A DNA stretch of 64,000 nucleotides from Flavobacteriaceae bacterium. GTDB taxonomy: Bacteria > Bacteroidota > Bacteroidia > Flavobacteriales > Flavobacteriaceae. Position numbers and translations under genes: made by a program. A model generated the notes under the pieces. That model saw only the letters and a list, made by a program, of their open reading frames with translations. It ran no database searches and was not told the DNA's origin. Of this stretch, positions 52,903 through 61,739 are shown piece by piece; the stretch's first letter is position 1; every line of letters starts with the position of its first letter. The stretch lies in assembly GCA_021739635.1 (NCBI GenBank), contig JAIPBH010000006.1:1-64000 (forward strand), in the 5' to 3' direction.

Positions 52903-52975
52903 ATTATTATTTAAAACCGTAAATTTACAAAACCATTTTTTATAATTTTCTTTTGGCGAATAATAAAAATGAATA

Positions 52976-52983
52976 TATATTTG
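52976..52983 (+). promoter_or_regulatory. Promoter of tRNA-Phe
   Basis: TATATTTG at 52976-52983 is preceded by TTG at 52953-52955, with a 20-base spacer, a full match to the flavobacterial promoter pattern. It stands 19 bases before the tRNA-Phe gene. Confidence 0.75.
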
Positions 52984-53002
52984 CAACCGCATTTAAGCGA
53001 CT

Positions 53003-53078
53003 GGTGCCTTAGCTCAGTTGGTAGAGCAAAGGACTGAAAATCCTTGTGTCCCTGGTTCGATTCCTGGAGGCACCACCA
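53003..53078 (+). tRNA. tRNA-Phe (anticodon GAA)
   Basis: The cloverleaf is complete: acceptor GGTGCCT pairs with AGGCACC, the D arm is GCTCAGTTGGTAGAGC, the anticodon stem AAGGA/TCCTT encloses CTGAAAA with anticodon GAA, and the T arm is CCTGGTTCGATTCCTGG. The discriminator A75 is followed by an encoded CCA. It lies between divergent coaX and the polysaccharide locus and ends at a strong terminator. Confidence 0.97.
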
Positions 53079-53109
53079 AAAAAACCCGAACAAATTGTTC
53101 GGGTTTTTT
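53079..53109. terminator. Strong two-way terminator after tRNA-Phe and the polysaccharide locus
   Basis: AAAAAACCCGAACAA and TTGTTCGGGTTTTTT are perfect complements separated by one base. The hairpin directly follows the tRNA CCA on one side and lies five bases from the stop codon of the leftward phosphatase-like gene on the other, so it can serve both. Confidence 0.92.
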
Positions 53110-53113
53110 GTTT

Positions 53114-53941
53114 TTAAAATTTAATCTTTACAAGAACGGGTAAGTGGTCTGATGGGTATTTGCAGTCTTTTGAATCGCTTAAAACTGCATATTTTTCAAC
53201 ATTTATTTCAGAGCTCACAAAAATAAAATCTATTCTATTTTTTACAGGTTCGTGGAAATTGAATCCATTAAAAGTTCCAACTGGTCCAAATGGTTCTTGC
53301 TTTGAAATTGCTTTTGAATCATTTAAGTGTTTGGTTATGTATTCAATACTTTCATGAGTTGCTTCCATATTAAAATCGCCAGTTAAAATTATCGGTAGCT
53401 TTTGTGAATTAATTTCTGTAATTTTTTGGATGATTAAAATAGCGCTGTTTTTTCTGGCTTCTACTCCAACATGGTCAAAGTGAGTATTAAAAACATAAAA
53501 TTGTTTTCCAGTTTTTTTATTTTCAAATAAAGCATAGGTGCAAACTCTATTGCAAACTGCATCCCAACCCATTGATACTTTATTTGGAGTTTGAGATAGC
53601 CAAAAAGTTGATGAGTTTAAAACCTTAAACTTATTGCTTTTATAAAATATAGCAGAATATTCACCTTCATCATTACCATCATCACGACCTACACCCACAA
53701 AACTGTAATCTATTAATAGACTATCTGTGTCTTTCATTTGATTAGGCATGGCTTCTTGAACACCAAAAATATCAGGTTCATAAAATTGCAGTTGATTTAT
53801 AAAAAAAGGCTTTCTATTAGTCCAGCTATTTTCTCCTTCTTTTGGATAATCTAACTTAATGTTATAAGTCATTATAGTCATGTCTTGAGCATTTAACAAT
53901 GCCGTTATCATAATAAAGCAATTAATAATTATTTTTTTCAT
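53114..53941 (-). CDS. Secreted endonuclease/exonuclease/phosphatase-family protein
   Basis: This 275-residue protein has a signal peptide (ending LLNAQ, residue 19) and a DNase-I-like fold. The catalytic positions are easily followed: MTYNIKLDYP (Asn27), FGVQEAM (Glu near 62), NTHFDHVG (near 152), TGDFNMEA (near 187) and YPSDHLPV at the end (Asp-His). Such enzymes cut phosphodiesters or phosphates. In Bacteroidota they often appear in glycan loci, where their substrate is not known. It is the last gene of the leftward polysaccharide locus. Confidence 0.9.
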   Translation of the reverse strand: MKKIIINCFIMITALLNAQDMTIMTYNIKLDYPKEGENSWTNRKPFFINQLQFYEPDIFGVQEAMPNQMKDTDSLLIDYSFVGVGRDDGNDEGEYSAIFYKSNKFKVLNSSTFWLSQTPNKVSMGWDAVCNRVCTYALFENKKTGKQFYVFNTHFDHVGVEARKNSAILIIQKITEINSQKLPIILTGDFNMEATHESIEYITKHLNDSKAISKQEPFGPVGTFNGFNFHEPVKNRIDFIFVSSEINVEKYAVLSDSKDCKYPSDHLPVLVKIKF

Positions 53942-53946
53942 GGCTA

Positions 53947-55701
53947 TTATTTAACGTAAATGATATCACTTTTTTCTGAAGTGCCGTTGGCATTAAACGC
54001 TTCAATTTGAAAATAATAAGCATCAGTTCTATCGGCGCCAGTAAAGAAATATTCATTCTTTCCGTAAACCATAATACTACCATAAAGTTTATCGAGTGAT
54101 TTCCCCCAATAAATTACATAACCATCAGCTAATTGATTTTGCTGCCATTTAAACCAAATACTTCGTCTTTCTCCATATTTTTCGGGACTTGAACGAAGTG
54201 CTATAAAATTCTCAACCTTTTCTGGCTTATTTCCTGCACCTTTTCCAAAAATTCTAAATCCGCTTAATGCAAATTTCCCGGTAGACATATGAAGGTTTTC
54301 TAGTTTTAAATATCGGGCTTTTACTGGATTTTCCAATTCAATATAGTCATGTGGCACATCGGTGTTGTTTTTGCTTTTATCAACAATTACACGCCAATTT
54401 TTACCATCATTGGAGCCATATATTTTATACTGATGAAATTTTCCCAAGGTTTTGCCTTTAAACTCCGCATCTTGATCGGCATAATTTATTTGAATCGCAT
54501 TCACTGTAGAAACTTCACCCAAATCGGTTTGATACCATTCTCCTTTATTTCCTGAAATGGCACTCCAATAGGTTTTGATATCTTCATCAACAGCATAATT
54601 AGCATGAAAACCTCCCAAAGTGGAAGATACTTGTACAGGTTTTTGATAATTAAGCAACATCCAATTTGCAAACAATCCTTTTGTGAAATCTTTTCCTTTT
54701 GCAAATTCTGGTAACAAGGTTGGATAATCTCCATAAGCTGTATTACAGTACATAACATCATCTTTGTCAAAGCCAGCTGGCCAGATACCAATTCGTCTTT
54801 CAAAGTTATTTTTAGTTGAAATAAAGATGGTTGAAACATGCCAGTAATTTTCATAATTATCCTGAAAAGTTGCACCATGTCCGGCTCCTCTAGCAAATCC
54901 TCCTGGTTTATAGGAAAACGGATTATGGCTTTGATATTCAAATCTATCCAAAGGATCTTTACTTACATAAACTCCATCAGAATACCCACTAAACTCTGTA
55001 GCAGGAGCGCCATATTGCATATAATATTTACCATTATGTTTAGTCATCCATGCGCCTTCTATAAAGGGTTGCAAAAACACATTATCATTATATTCGCCAA
55101 AGCGTTCCCAACCATGATCTTCTGGAAACAACCTTACTATTGGTACTGTGTACCCTTCAGATTGCATTGTTTTTGTGTTGATTTCAGTTCCTAAAATAGG
55201 CCAAACATTGCTTGATCCCCAATAGAGATACAACTTGTTTTTATCTTCATCATAATGAAATGCAGGATCCCAGGCACCAACTTTTAGTGTATCTAAAGCT
55301 ATTTGCCAATCATCAACTGTTGGGTTGGTGCTTTTCCAAATAGGAAAATCGGATTGCCATGTTGAACCATACACATAAAGCGTATCTTTCATTGCCCAAA
55401 CTGCTGGAGCATTAAGGTCATGTGTGTATTTATTATCTCTCAAGAATTTACGATATACAAACTTCCAATTAAGCATATCATTACTCCACCAATATCCTTC
55501 TTGGTTTGTTGAAAACAAAAAGTATTTATTTCTAAAATTTACAATTACAGGATCGGCAGTTGCACGATGTTTTCCTTGTTTTGAAAACACATCAAAAGGC
55601 GTGTAACCATAATCGATATTAATAGGATTACAATACGTTTTTTGCTGAGCAATCACTGAATAAAATGAACACCATATGATGAAGATTACTATTTTTTTCA
55701 T
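53947..55701 (-). CDS. GH43-family glycosidase with F5/8 and FN3-like domains
   Basis: This 584-residue secreted protein has a signal peptide (ending VIAQ, residue 19) and a five-bladed GH43 domain. The three catalytic acids can be placed: Asp50 (ATADPVIV), Asp145 (VGAWDPAFHY) and Glu215 (FIEGAWM). Residues about 365-485 form an F5/8 type C (discoidin) domain (YAVDEDIKTYWSAISGNKGE), and about 495-584 an FN3-like domain (ADGYVIYWGKSLDKLYG). GH43 enzymes act on arabinose, xylose or galactose links, and the substrate cannot be read from the sequence. It stands between the GH3 gene and the phosphatase-like gene in the same direction. Confidence 0.9.
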   Translation of the reverse strand: MKKIVIFIIWCSFYSVIAQQKTYCNPINIDYGYTPFDVFSKQGKHRATADPVIVNFRNKYFLFSTNQEGYWWSNDMLNWKFVYRKFLRDNKYTHDLNAPAVWAMKDTLYVYGSTWQSDFPIWKSTNPTVDDWQIALDTLKVGAWDPAFHYDEDKNKLYLYWGSSNVWPILGTEINTKTMQSEGYTVPIVRLFPEDHGWERFGEYNDNVFLQPFIEGAWMTKHNGKYYMQYGAPATEFSGYSDGVYVSKDPLDRFEYQSHNPFSYKPGGFARGAGHGATFQDNYENYWHVSTIFISTKNNFERRIGIWPAGFDKDDVMYCNTAYGDYPTLLPEFAKGKDFTKGLFANWMLLNYQKPVQVSSTLGGFHANYAVDEDIKTYWSAISGNKGEWYQTDLGEVSTVNAIQINYADQDAEFKGKTLGKFHQYKIYGSNDGKNWRVIVDKSKNNTDVPHDYIELENPVKARYLKLENLHMSTGKFALSGFRIFGKGAGNKPEKVENFIALRSSPEKYGERRSIWFKWQQNQLADGYVIYWGKSLDKLYGSIMVYGKNEYFFTGADRTDAYYFQIEAFNANGTSEKSDIIYVK

Positions 55702-55728
55702 TTGATGATTTTTAAATTAACTAACAAT

Positions 55729-58044
55729 TTATTTAACCAATTCAAATTGAGCTTTTAAACCAGTATCAGAGTTGGTTCCAACAAAAACTTCAAAATCACC
55801 TGGTTCAGCTATAAAATCTAGATCATAATTATAGAATTTTAAATCTTCAACAGTTAATTTAAAGGTGACTGTTTTTATCTCTCCTTTTTTAATTTCAACT
55901 TTTTGAAAACCTTTCAATTCTTTTACTGGTCGAGTTACAGTACCAACTAAATCGCGGATATACAATTGAACGACTTCTTTACCATCATAGTTTCCAGAAT
56001 TAGTGACATCAACTGAAATTTCAATATCCCCATCAGAATTAATTTGATTTGCACTTAATTTCAAATTGCTATAATCAAATTTAGTATAACTTAACCCAAA
56101 GCCAAATGGAAACAAGGGTTCATTACGAACATCCATATAGTTTGTTTTAAACTTTTCAAACTTCCCTTCTTTATTTCCAAGAGGTCGGCCCGTATTTTTA
56201 TGATTGTAATAAAGCGGAATTTGGCCTACACTCCTAGGAAATGTTGATGTTAGCTTTCCTGAAGGGTTAACATCTCCAAATAATACATCTGCAATAGCAT
56301 GTCCAGATTCACTTCCACTAAACCAAACATCTAAAATTGCGGTAGCTGATTTAGATTCCTCATTAAGCACCAATGCTCTTCCATTAAAAAGAACAACAAT
56401 TACAGGTTTTCCTGTTTTTACTAAAGCTTGCAATAAATCCTTTTGAGCTTGGGGAATTGAAATATCTGAACGACTACTACTTTCTCCACTCATTTCTGAT
56501 GATTCCCCTATAGCAGCCACAATAACATCAGATTTTGCTGCTATACTTAATGCTTCTTGTCTTAACTGCTCATCTGTTCTGCCGTCTCTTGGAATTTCTC
56601 TACCAAACATAGTAGCTATTTTTTCGAAATCTTTATCATATGATAAATTACTTCCTTTGGCATATAAAATAGTAGCATTTTCATCCGCAACATCCTTAAT
56701 ACCTTCCAATAGAGAGATGGATTGGTCATGTGGCGTTCCAACACTCCAAGTACCTGCCATGTTTTCTTTAGTATATGCTAATGGGCCTACTAAGGCTATT
56801 TTAGCAGATTTTTTTAATGGTAGTATGTCATTATCGTTTTTAAGTAAAACCATAGATTGCGATGCTACTTGTCTTGCAAAAGCTCTGTTTTCTTTTGTAA
56901 AGACTTCTGTTTTTGCTCTGTTATCATCACAATATTTAAACGGATCATCAAATAAACCTAATTGGTATTTTGCTGTTAAAATTCGTCTTACTGCGGCATT
57001 TAAAGTTTCCATTGATATTTTACCTTCATCCAAAGATTTTTTTAAGGTTGTTAAAAACCCTTCAGAAACCATATCCATATCTAATCCCGCATTTAAAGAT
57101 TGGGCAGATACTTGCTGTAAATCTCCAACACCATGATACATCATTTCTTCAACTCCAGTATAGTCAGAAACAACAAATCCGTTAAAGCCCCATTGCTCTC
57201 TCAATAAATCAGTAAGCAACCATTTATTTCCTGTAGCTGGAATGCCATCAATTTCATTAAAAGAAGCCATTACGGAACCTACGCCTGCATCAATAGCTGC
57301 TTTGTAAGGTGGTAAATATTCATTATACATCCTTACTCTGCTCATATCAACAGTATTATAATCTCTTCCTCCTTCAGGAGCGCCATACAGAGCGAAATGT
57401 TTCACACAAGCCATCATTGTGTTATTCTTAGTCAAATCATCACCTTGATAGCCTAAAACCATTGCTTTGGCTATCTGACTTCCTAAGAAAGGATCTTCTC
57501 CAGAACCTTCAGAAACTCTTCCCCAACGAGGATCTCTAGAGATATCTACCATTGGTGAAAAGGTCCAGTTAATGCCATCGGCGGTAGCTTCTTGTGCTGC
57601 CATTTGAGCAGTTTTTTTGATAAGCTCCATATCCCAAGAACATGATAATCCTAATGGGATTGGAAATGTTGTTTCATACCCATGAATTACATCCATTCCA
57701 AAAATTAAAGGAATTTTTAATCGACTTTTTTCAATAGCTGTTTTTTGAATATCTCTAATGCTTGCCACGCTTTTAATGTTGAAAAGACCGCCTACCAAAC
57801 CTTTTTCAATCTTAGCTCCTATATCAGAGTTTTTGGCCTGACCCGTAGTAAACTGTCCTGCGCTTGGCAAATTTAATTGACCTATTTTTTCTTCAACAGT
57901 CATTAAATTCAAAATAGAATCTACTTTAACACTAATAATTGAATCACTATTATTAGAAATATTGGTTTCTTGATTTTTACAAGAGACTATTAAACCTGTA
58001 ATTACAATAATTGCAAAAGTTATTTGTGTATTTATCTGCTTCAT
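55729..58044 (-). CDS. GH3 beta-glucosidase (BglX-type lipoprotein)
   Basis: This 771-residue lipoprotein (lipobox IVSC, Cys22) is a three-domain GH3 enzyme. The TIM-like domain has GMDVIHGYETTFPIP (117-131) and SRDPRWGRVSEGSGEDP (169-185). The nucleophile is Asp294 in GFVVSDYTG. The alpha/beta sandwich has the acid/base candidates Glu516 and Glu521 in GESSEMSGESSSRSD. A C-terminal FN3-like domain ends the protein. BglX-type enzymes release glucose from beta-gluco-oligosaccharides, and some relatives in Bacteroides act on beta-1,2-linked ones. Its ATG overlaps the stop of the hydrolase gene before it (ATGA). Confidence 0.92.
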   Translation of the reverse strand: MKQINTQITFAIIVITGLIVSCKNQETNISNNSDSIISVKVDSILNLMTVEEKIGQLNLPSAGQFTTGQAKNSDIGAKIEKGLVGGLFNIKSVASIRDIQKTAIEKSRLKIPLIFGMDVIHGYETTFPIPLGLSCSWDMELIKKTAQMAAQEATADGINWTFSPMVDISRDPRWGRVSEGSGEDPFLGSQIAKAMVLGYQGDDLTKNNTMMACVKHFALYGAPEGGRDYNTVDMSRVRMYNEYLPPYKAAIDAGVGSVMASFNEIDGIPATGNKWLLTDLLREQWGFNGFVVSDYTGVEEMMYHGVGDLQQVSAQSLNAGLDMDMVSEGFLTTLKKSLDEGKISMETLNAAVRRILTAKYQLGLFDDPFKYCDDNRAKTEVFTKENRAFARQVASQSMVLLKNDNDILPLKKSAKIALVGPLAYTKENMAGTWSVGTPHDQSISLLEGIKDVADENATILYAKGSNLSYDKDFEKIATMFGREIPRDGRTDEQLRQEALSIAAKSDVIVAAIGESSEMSGESSSRSDISIPQAQKDLLQALVKTGKPVIVVLFNGRALVLNEESKSATAILDVWFSGSESGHAIADVLFGDVNPSGKLTSTFPRSVGQIPLYYNHKNTGRPLGNKEGKFEKFKTNYMDVRNEPLFPFGFGLSYTKFDYSNLKLSANQINSDGDIEISVDVTNSGNYDGKEVVQLYIRDLVGTVTRPVKELKGFQKVEIKKGEIKTVTFKLTVEDLKFYNYDLDFIAEPGDFEVFVGTNSDTGLKAQFELVK

Positions 58045-58856
58045 TTTTTGTTTTTTATGTTAGAAAATAACCATGGTAATAAATCTGGTTCAGAAAATGT
58101 AGAATCCCAACTATTATGATTATCATTTTCAAAATAAGTAAATTTTACATTAGCACCTTTTTTTCGAAGTGCTGTTACCATACTTAAAGAAAAGTAAGGA
58201 TCTACAACATCATCATTTCCTCCTTGAAATACCCAAAGGGCTATTTTATTTGTATATCTGCGAACAGATTTTGGATTGCCTCCACCACAAATTGGAAATG
58301 CAGCAGCAAACATTTCTGGTTTTCTATTAATAATTTCAAACGTACCCATGCCTCCCATAGAAAGTCCACCAACATAAATCTGATCTTTTTTAACGTATGC
58401 CTTTTTAGTCAAATCTTCCATTAAGTCCATAATTAATTTCATAGACTTGGTTGGTTTTCCTAATCTTTTATATTTAAACTTTTTCAAACCATTTTTAGAA
58501 TAATCTCTTTTTACATTAGCCCAATAATCGTCTTTTGGGCATTGTGGAAAAATAATAATTGCAGGAAATTCATCTTTACTGTAATTTTCTAAAAATAATT
58601 TACTGCCATGTACCAATTGCGTTTCATTATCGTTTCCTTGTTCTCCTCTTCCATGAAGAAATAAAACAAGAGGATATTCTTTTTCTTCTGAAAAGTTTTT
58701 AGGAAGTAATAAGCGGTAATTTAAAGTATCATTATTATGAAAATATAATTCTTTTGAAAAAAGTTCTTTATTTTGAGCTATTAAAAAATTAGAGACAAAA
58801 AAGAATAGAACCCAAACTATTTTATAATTGTTATATTTTATTTGATAATGCTTCAT
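58041..58856 (-). CDS. Secreted alpha/beta hydrolase (esterase-like)
   Basis: This 271-residue protein has a signal peptide (ending FLIAQ, about residue 28) and an alpha/beta hydrolase fold. It has the oxyanion stretch LFLHGRGEQGNDNE near 65-78, the nucleophile GGLSMGGMGTFE near 162-173, and the final acid/His region DDVVDPYF and NDNHNSWD near 215-250. It is like the predicted esterases and prolyl-oligopeptidase-like proteins of glycan loci, which may remove acetyl or other acyl groups. It is coupled to the GH3 gene by a four-base overlap. Confidence 0.85.
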   Translation of the reverse strand: MKHYQIKYNNYKIVWVLFFFVSNFLIAQNKELFSKELYFHNNDTLNYRLLLPKNFSEEKEYPLVLFLHGRGEQGNDNETQLVHGSKLFLENYSKDEFPAIIIFPQCPKDDYWANVKRDYSKNGLKKFKYKRLGKPTKSMKLIMDLMEDLTKKAYVKKDQIYVGGLSMGGMGTFEIINRKPEMFAAAFPICGGGNPKSVRRYTNKIALWVFQGGNDDVVDPYFSLSMVTALRKKGANVKFTYFENDNHNSWDSTFSEPDLLPWLFSNIKNKK

Positions 58857-58867
58857 TATACAAATTT

Positions 58868-60235
58868 TTAATAATTAAAGCCCAATTTATCTAAACCTAA
58901 TTTAACATCTGCATTTTGCATAAACAAATTCCACAATAAACCTGTTCTATAATTTTCAATCATAATAATTTCTGGTCCTTGATCAATAGCTAAATAAGCA
59001 TCAGCTACCCAATAATTATATTGTGGACTAAAGGCATCATAAAAACCAGCAACTCCAAGTAATTTACTCTTTTTTTGATAGAAAAAATGCATAGCACTTA
59101 ATGATTCTGATGGCGTGTAAGCAATGGAGCTTATAGCCGCCGTTGGTGATATAACACCTAAATCGTTTACTGGGCTATGAGCTGAATACCCAATGGAACC
59201 ATCTGAGTTTCTTGAATAACTAGCTGTTAAACCCCAACAGTTGGCAGCATAATCAATATAATTTTTAGGGTTTGAAATACAATATTGCCGATTAATTTTT
59301 GTGTGATTAACAACAAGATTCCAATAATTAGCGTATTGATCAGTTAAATTTTTAGGGTTTAAACCTAAAAAAGAATAATGGCTAAAAAATAAAGGTCCGC
59401 CAAAATTTGAACCCCCGGCATGGTTTAAAACTAAAGGAATACCATATTGTGAGATTGAAGAAACAATACTTCCATTATTTGCCCATCCTTCTTCATAGAC
59501 AGTTTTTGTAATAGTATAATTTGGTGATGCTGCAGCTAAAACATACGCAATCATAGTTTCATTATAACCGCTTAGTTTCATATTTATGTCAAAACCATAA
59601 TTTGGGCTCCAATGCCAATACAAAGCATTCTTGTTTTGTGTATACCAATGCCATTCTACACCTTTCCATAGAACATCAGCTAGATTAGATAATGCCTTTT
59701 CATCTGTTGAACCATTTTTAAAATACTCTTTCACACAAATTAAGCCTTGTGCTAAAAAAGCAGTTTCAACTAAATCGCCTCCATTATCTTTTGTGCTAAA
59801 CGGAATAACATGACCTGTACCACCATCAATCCAATGTGGCCATGCTCCATGAAAGCGGTCTGCATTTTGAAAAAATGTTAAAATTTTATTAAGTCTACCC
59901 GCACCTTCTGTTTTGGTTACATATCCTCTTTCAATTCCAACTAAAATAGCCATTAAACCAAAACCAGTGCCACCTGTGGTAACCACATTTTCATTTAATG
60001 TTGGGTTGCTTGGGTGATAGCGTTCTTTAGCTGCTCCCGAGTTTGAATTTGCAAAATCCCAAAAGTATTTGAATGTTTCTTTTTGAGTTAAATCCATCAT
60101 TTCGGTATCAGTCAATGCATCTATTGCTGGTTCATTAGGCTCAGGAATATAAGGTTCTTGATATCCAGGACCATCATCTGATCCACAAGAAAAGAAAGTT
60201 AATACTAAAAATAATGCAAAATAAAATCTAAACAT
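58868..60235 (-). CDS. GH144-type glucanase lipoprotein, copy 1
   Basis: This 455-residue lipoprotein (lipobox FFSC, near residue 17) is an (alpha/alpha)6-barrel of the COG5368 group, from which the GH144 endo-beta-1,2-glucanases were defined. Features are TFKYFWDFANSNSGAAKERY near 55-74, TTGGTGFGLMAILVGIERGY near 87-106, FHGAWPHWIDGGTGHVIPFS near 133-152, KDNGGDLVETAFLAQGL near 154-170, and HWHWSPN-like and YNETMIAYVLAAASP segments. It is generally annotated as glucoamylase-like, but this group does not act on starch in the members studied. A paralogue lies directly upstream. The specificity is inferred. Confidence 0.85.
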   Translation of the reverse strand: MFRFYFALFLVLTFFSCGSDDGPGYQEPYIPEPNEPAIDALTDTEMMDLTQKETFKYFWDFANSNSGAAKERYHPSNPTLNENVVTTGGTGFGLMAILVGIERGYVTKTEGAGRLNKILTFFQNADRFHGAWPHWIDGGTGHVIPFSTKDNGGDLVETAFLAQGLICVKEYFKNGSTDEKALSNLADVLWKGVEWHWYTQNKNALYWHWSPNYGFDINMKLSGYNETMIAYVLAAASPNYTITKTVYEEGWANNGSIVSSISQYGIPLVLNHAGGSNFGGPLFFSHYSFLGLNPKNLTDQYANYWNLVVNHTKINRQYCISNPKNYIDYAANCWGLTASYSRNSDGSIGYSAHSPVNDLGVISPTAAISSIAYTPSESLSAMHFFYQKKSKLLGVAGFYDAFSPQYNYWVADAYLAIDQGPEIIMIENYRTGLLWNLFMQNADVKLGLDKLGFNY

Positions 60236-60246
60236 TTATTGATATT

Positions 60247-61608
60247 TTAATTACGAGATTCAATTGTAAAACTCAATTTATTTAGCCCATTAAGGACATC
60301 ACTGTTTTTCATAAATAAATTCCACAATAATCCTGTTCTATAATTCTCAATCATAACAGGAATTGGTCCTTGGTCAATAGCTAAATATCTAGGCAAAAAC
60401 CAATTATCTTGTAAACTAAACGCATCATAAGGACCGTATTTCCCTATTAGTGAATCTTGGTTTTTATAAAGATATTTAAGCATTTGCATACTCTCTTTTG
60501 GTGTGTATGGAAATGATGATAATGCAGCCGTTGGCGAAATAACCCCAAGATCATTACCTGGTCTATGACCTGCATACCCTTTCATTGAATAGCTTGAAGT
60601 TAATCCCCATAAATTTTCCCCATAACCTTTATAATGTTTTGGATTATCTATAGAATATTTATAATGAATTTTTGCTTGATTTTGAGTGAGTTTCCAATAA
60701 TCTGCATATTTATCAGATAAGCCTTTTGGATTTAATCCTAAGTAGGAATAATGCGCCCAAAATAATGGCCCAACTGGCGTATCATCGTGTTCATAATAAT
60801 TTAAAACCAAAGCTTCTTCATACAAAGAATCATTTGAAATAATAGCTCCGCTTTTTGCCCAACCTTTTTCATAAACCCCTTTAGTTATTGAATGCGTTGG
60901 TGATGAAGCAGCAAGAACATACATAATTAAACATTCATTATACCCGCCAACAGGAAAGTTCATTTCCCAAGCATATTCTGGCGACCAATGCCAATACAAA
61001 ACATCTTCTCCTTTTGTGTACCAATCCCATTCTACTTCTTTCCAAAGTTTGTCTATTTTTTTAACAAGCTCTTGTTCTTTTTCTCCTCCATTTTTAAAAT
61101 ATTCAGAAACGGTTAAAAGTCCTTGAACCAAGAATGCTGTTTCCACTAAATCGCCTCCATTATCTTTTTTACTAAACGGAACAACCTTACCTGTTTCTCC
61201 ATTTATCCAATGAGGCCAAGCACCGTGAAATCTATCTGCTTTTTCAAGGAAATCAACAATTTGAATATATCTATTTAAGGCATCATCTCTAGAAATGAAA
61301 CCTCTTTCAATGCCTACTAAAATAGCCATTAGTCCAAAACCACTTCCACCAGTTGTCACCGTATTTTTAGGAGAGGTTGGATACACATTATCCATATGTA
61401 AACGTTCTCTTGCCAACCCTGAATTAGGTTCTGCACCATCCCAAAAATAATTTATGGTTTGGTTTTGTATAGAATCCAATAATTTACTTTCTGAAATAAA
61501 TTTTGAATTATTTTCTGTTTTTAAAATTAATTCTTTTTTTTTGTTGCAATTAAATAGCAGTAAAACAATACTAAAAAAAGAAATTATTTTTAGGTTATAA
61601 ATTGTCAT
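60247..61608 (-). CDS. GH144-type glucanase lipoprotein, copy 2
   Basis: This 453-residue lipoprotein (lipobox LFNC, near residue 21) has the same sequence features as copy 1, including TINYFWDGAEPNSGLARERL, VTTGGSGFGLMAILVGIERG and FHGAWPHWINGETGKVVPFS, then KKDNGGDLVETAFLVQGLL. The two proteins are clearly paralogous but differ in many loops, so they may have different chain-length or branch preferences. It is 12 bases from copy 1 in the same direction and lies downstream of the LamG surface protein. Confidence 0.85.
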   Translation of the reverse strand: MTIYNLKIISFFSIVLLLFNCNKKKELILKTENNSKFISESKLLDSIQNQTINYFWDGAEPNSGLARERLHMDNVYPTSPKNTVTTGGSGFGLMAILVGIERGFISRDDALNRYIQIVDFLEKADRFHGAWPHWINGETGKVVPFSKKDNGGDLVETAFLVQGLLTVSEYFKNGGEKEQELVKKIDKLWKEVEWDWYTKGEDVLYWHWSPEYAWEMNFPVGGYNECLIMYVLAASSPTHSITKGVYEKGWAKSGAIISNDSLYEEALVLNYYEHDDTPVGPLFWAHYSYLGLNPKGLSDKYADYWKLTQNQAKIHYKYSIDNPKHYKGYGENLWGLTSSYSMKGYAGHRPGNDLGVISPTAALSSFPYTPKESMQMLKYLYKNQDSLIGKYGPYDAFSLQDNWFLPRYLAIDQGPIPVMIENYRTGLLWNLFMKNSDVLNGLNKLSFTIESRN

Positions 61609-61739
61609 TATGGTTAAGGTTTAAGAAATTTAGCTGCATTCAAAGAATGCAGCCAAATTCAAATAAAAACAAACAAATTCATTAAACTAAACAACTAAAC
61701 TTTAAACCCAAAACTGGATTTAAAGTTTAAATTCTTTAA

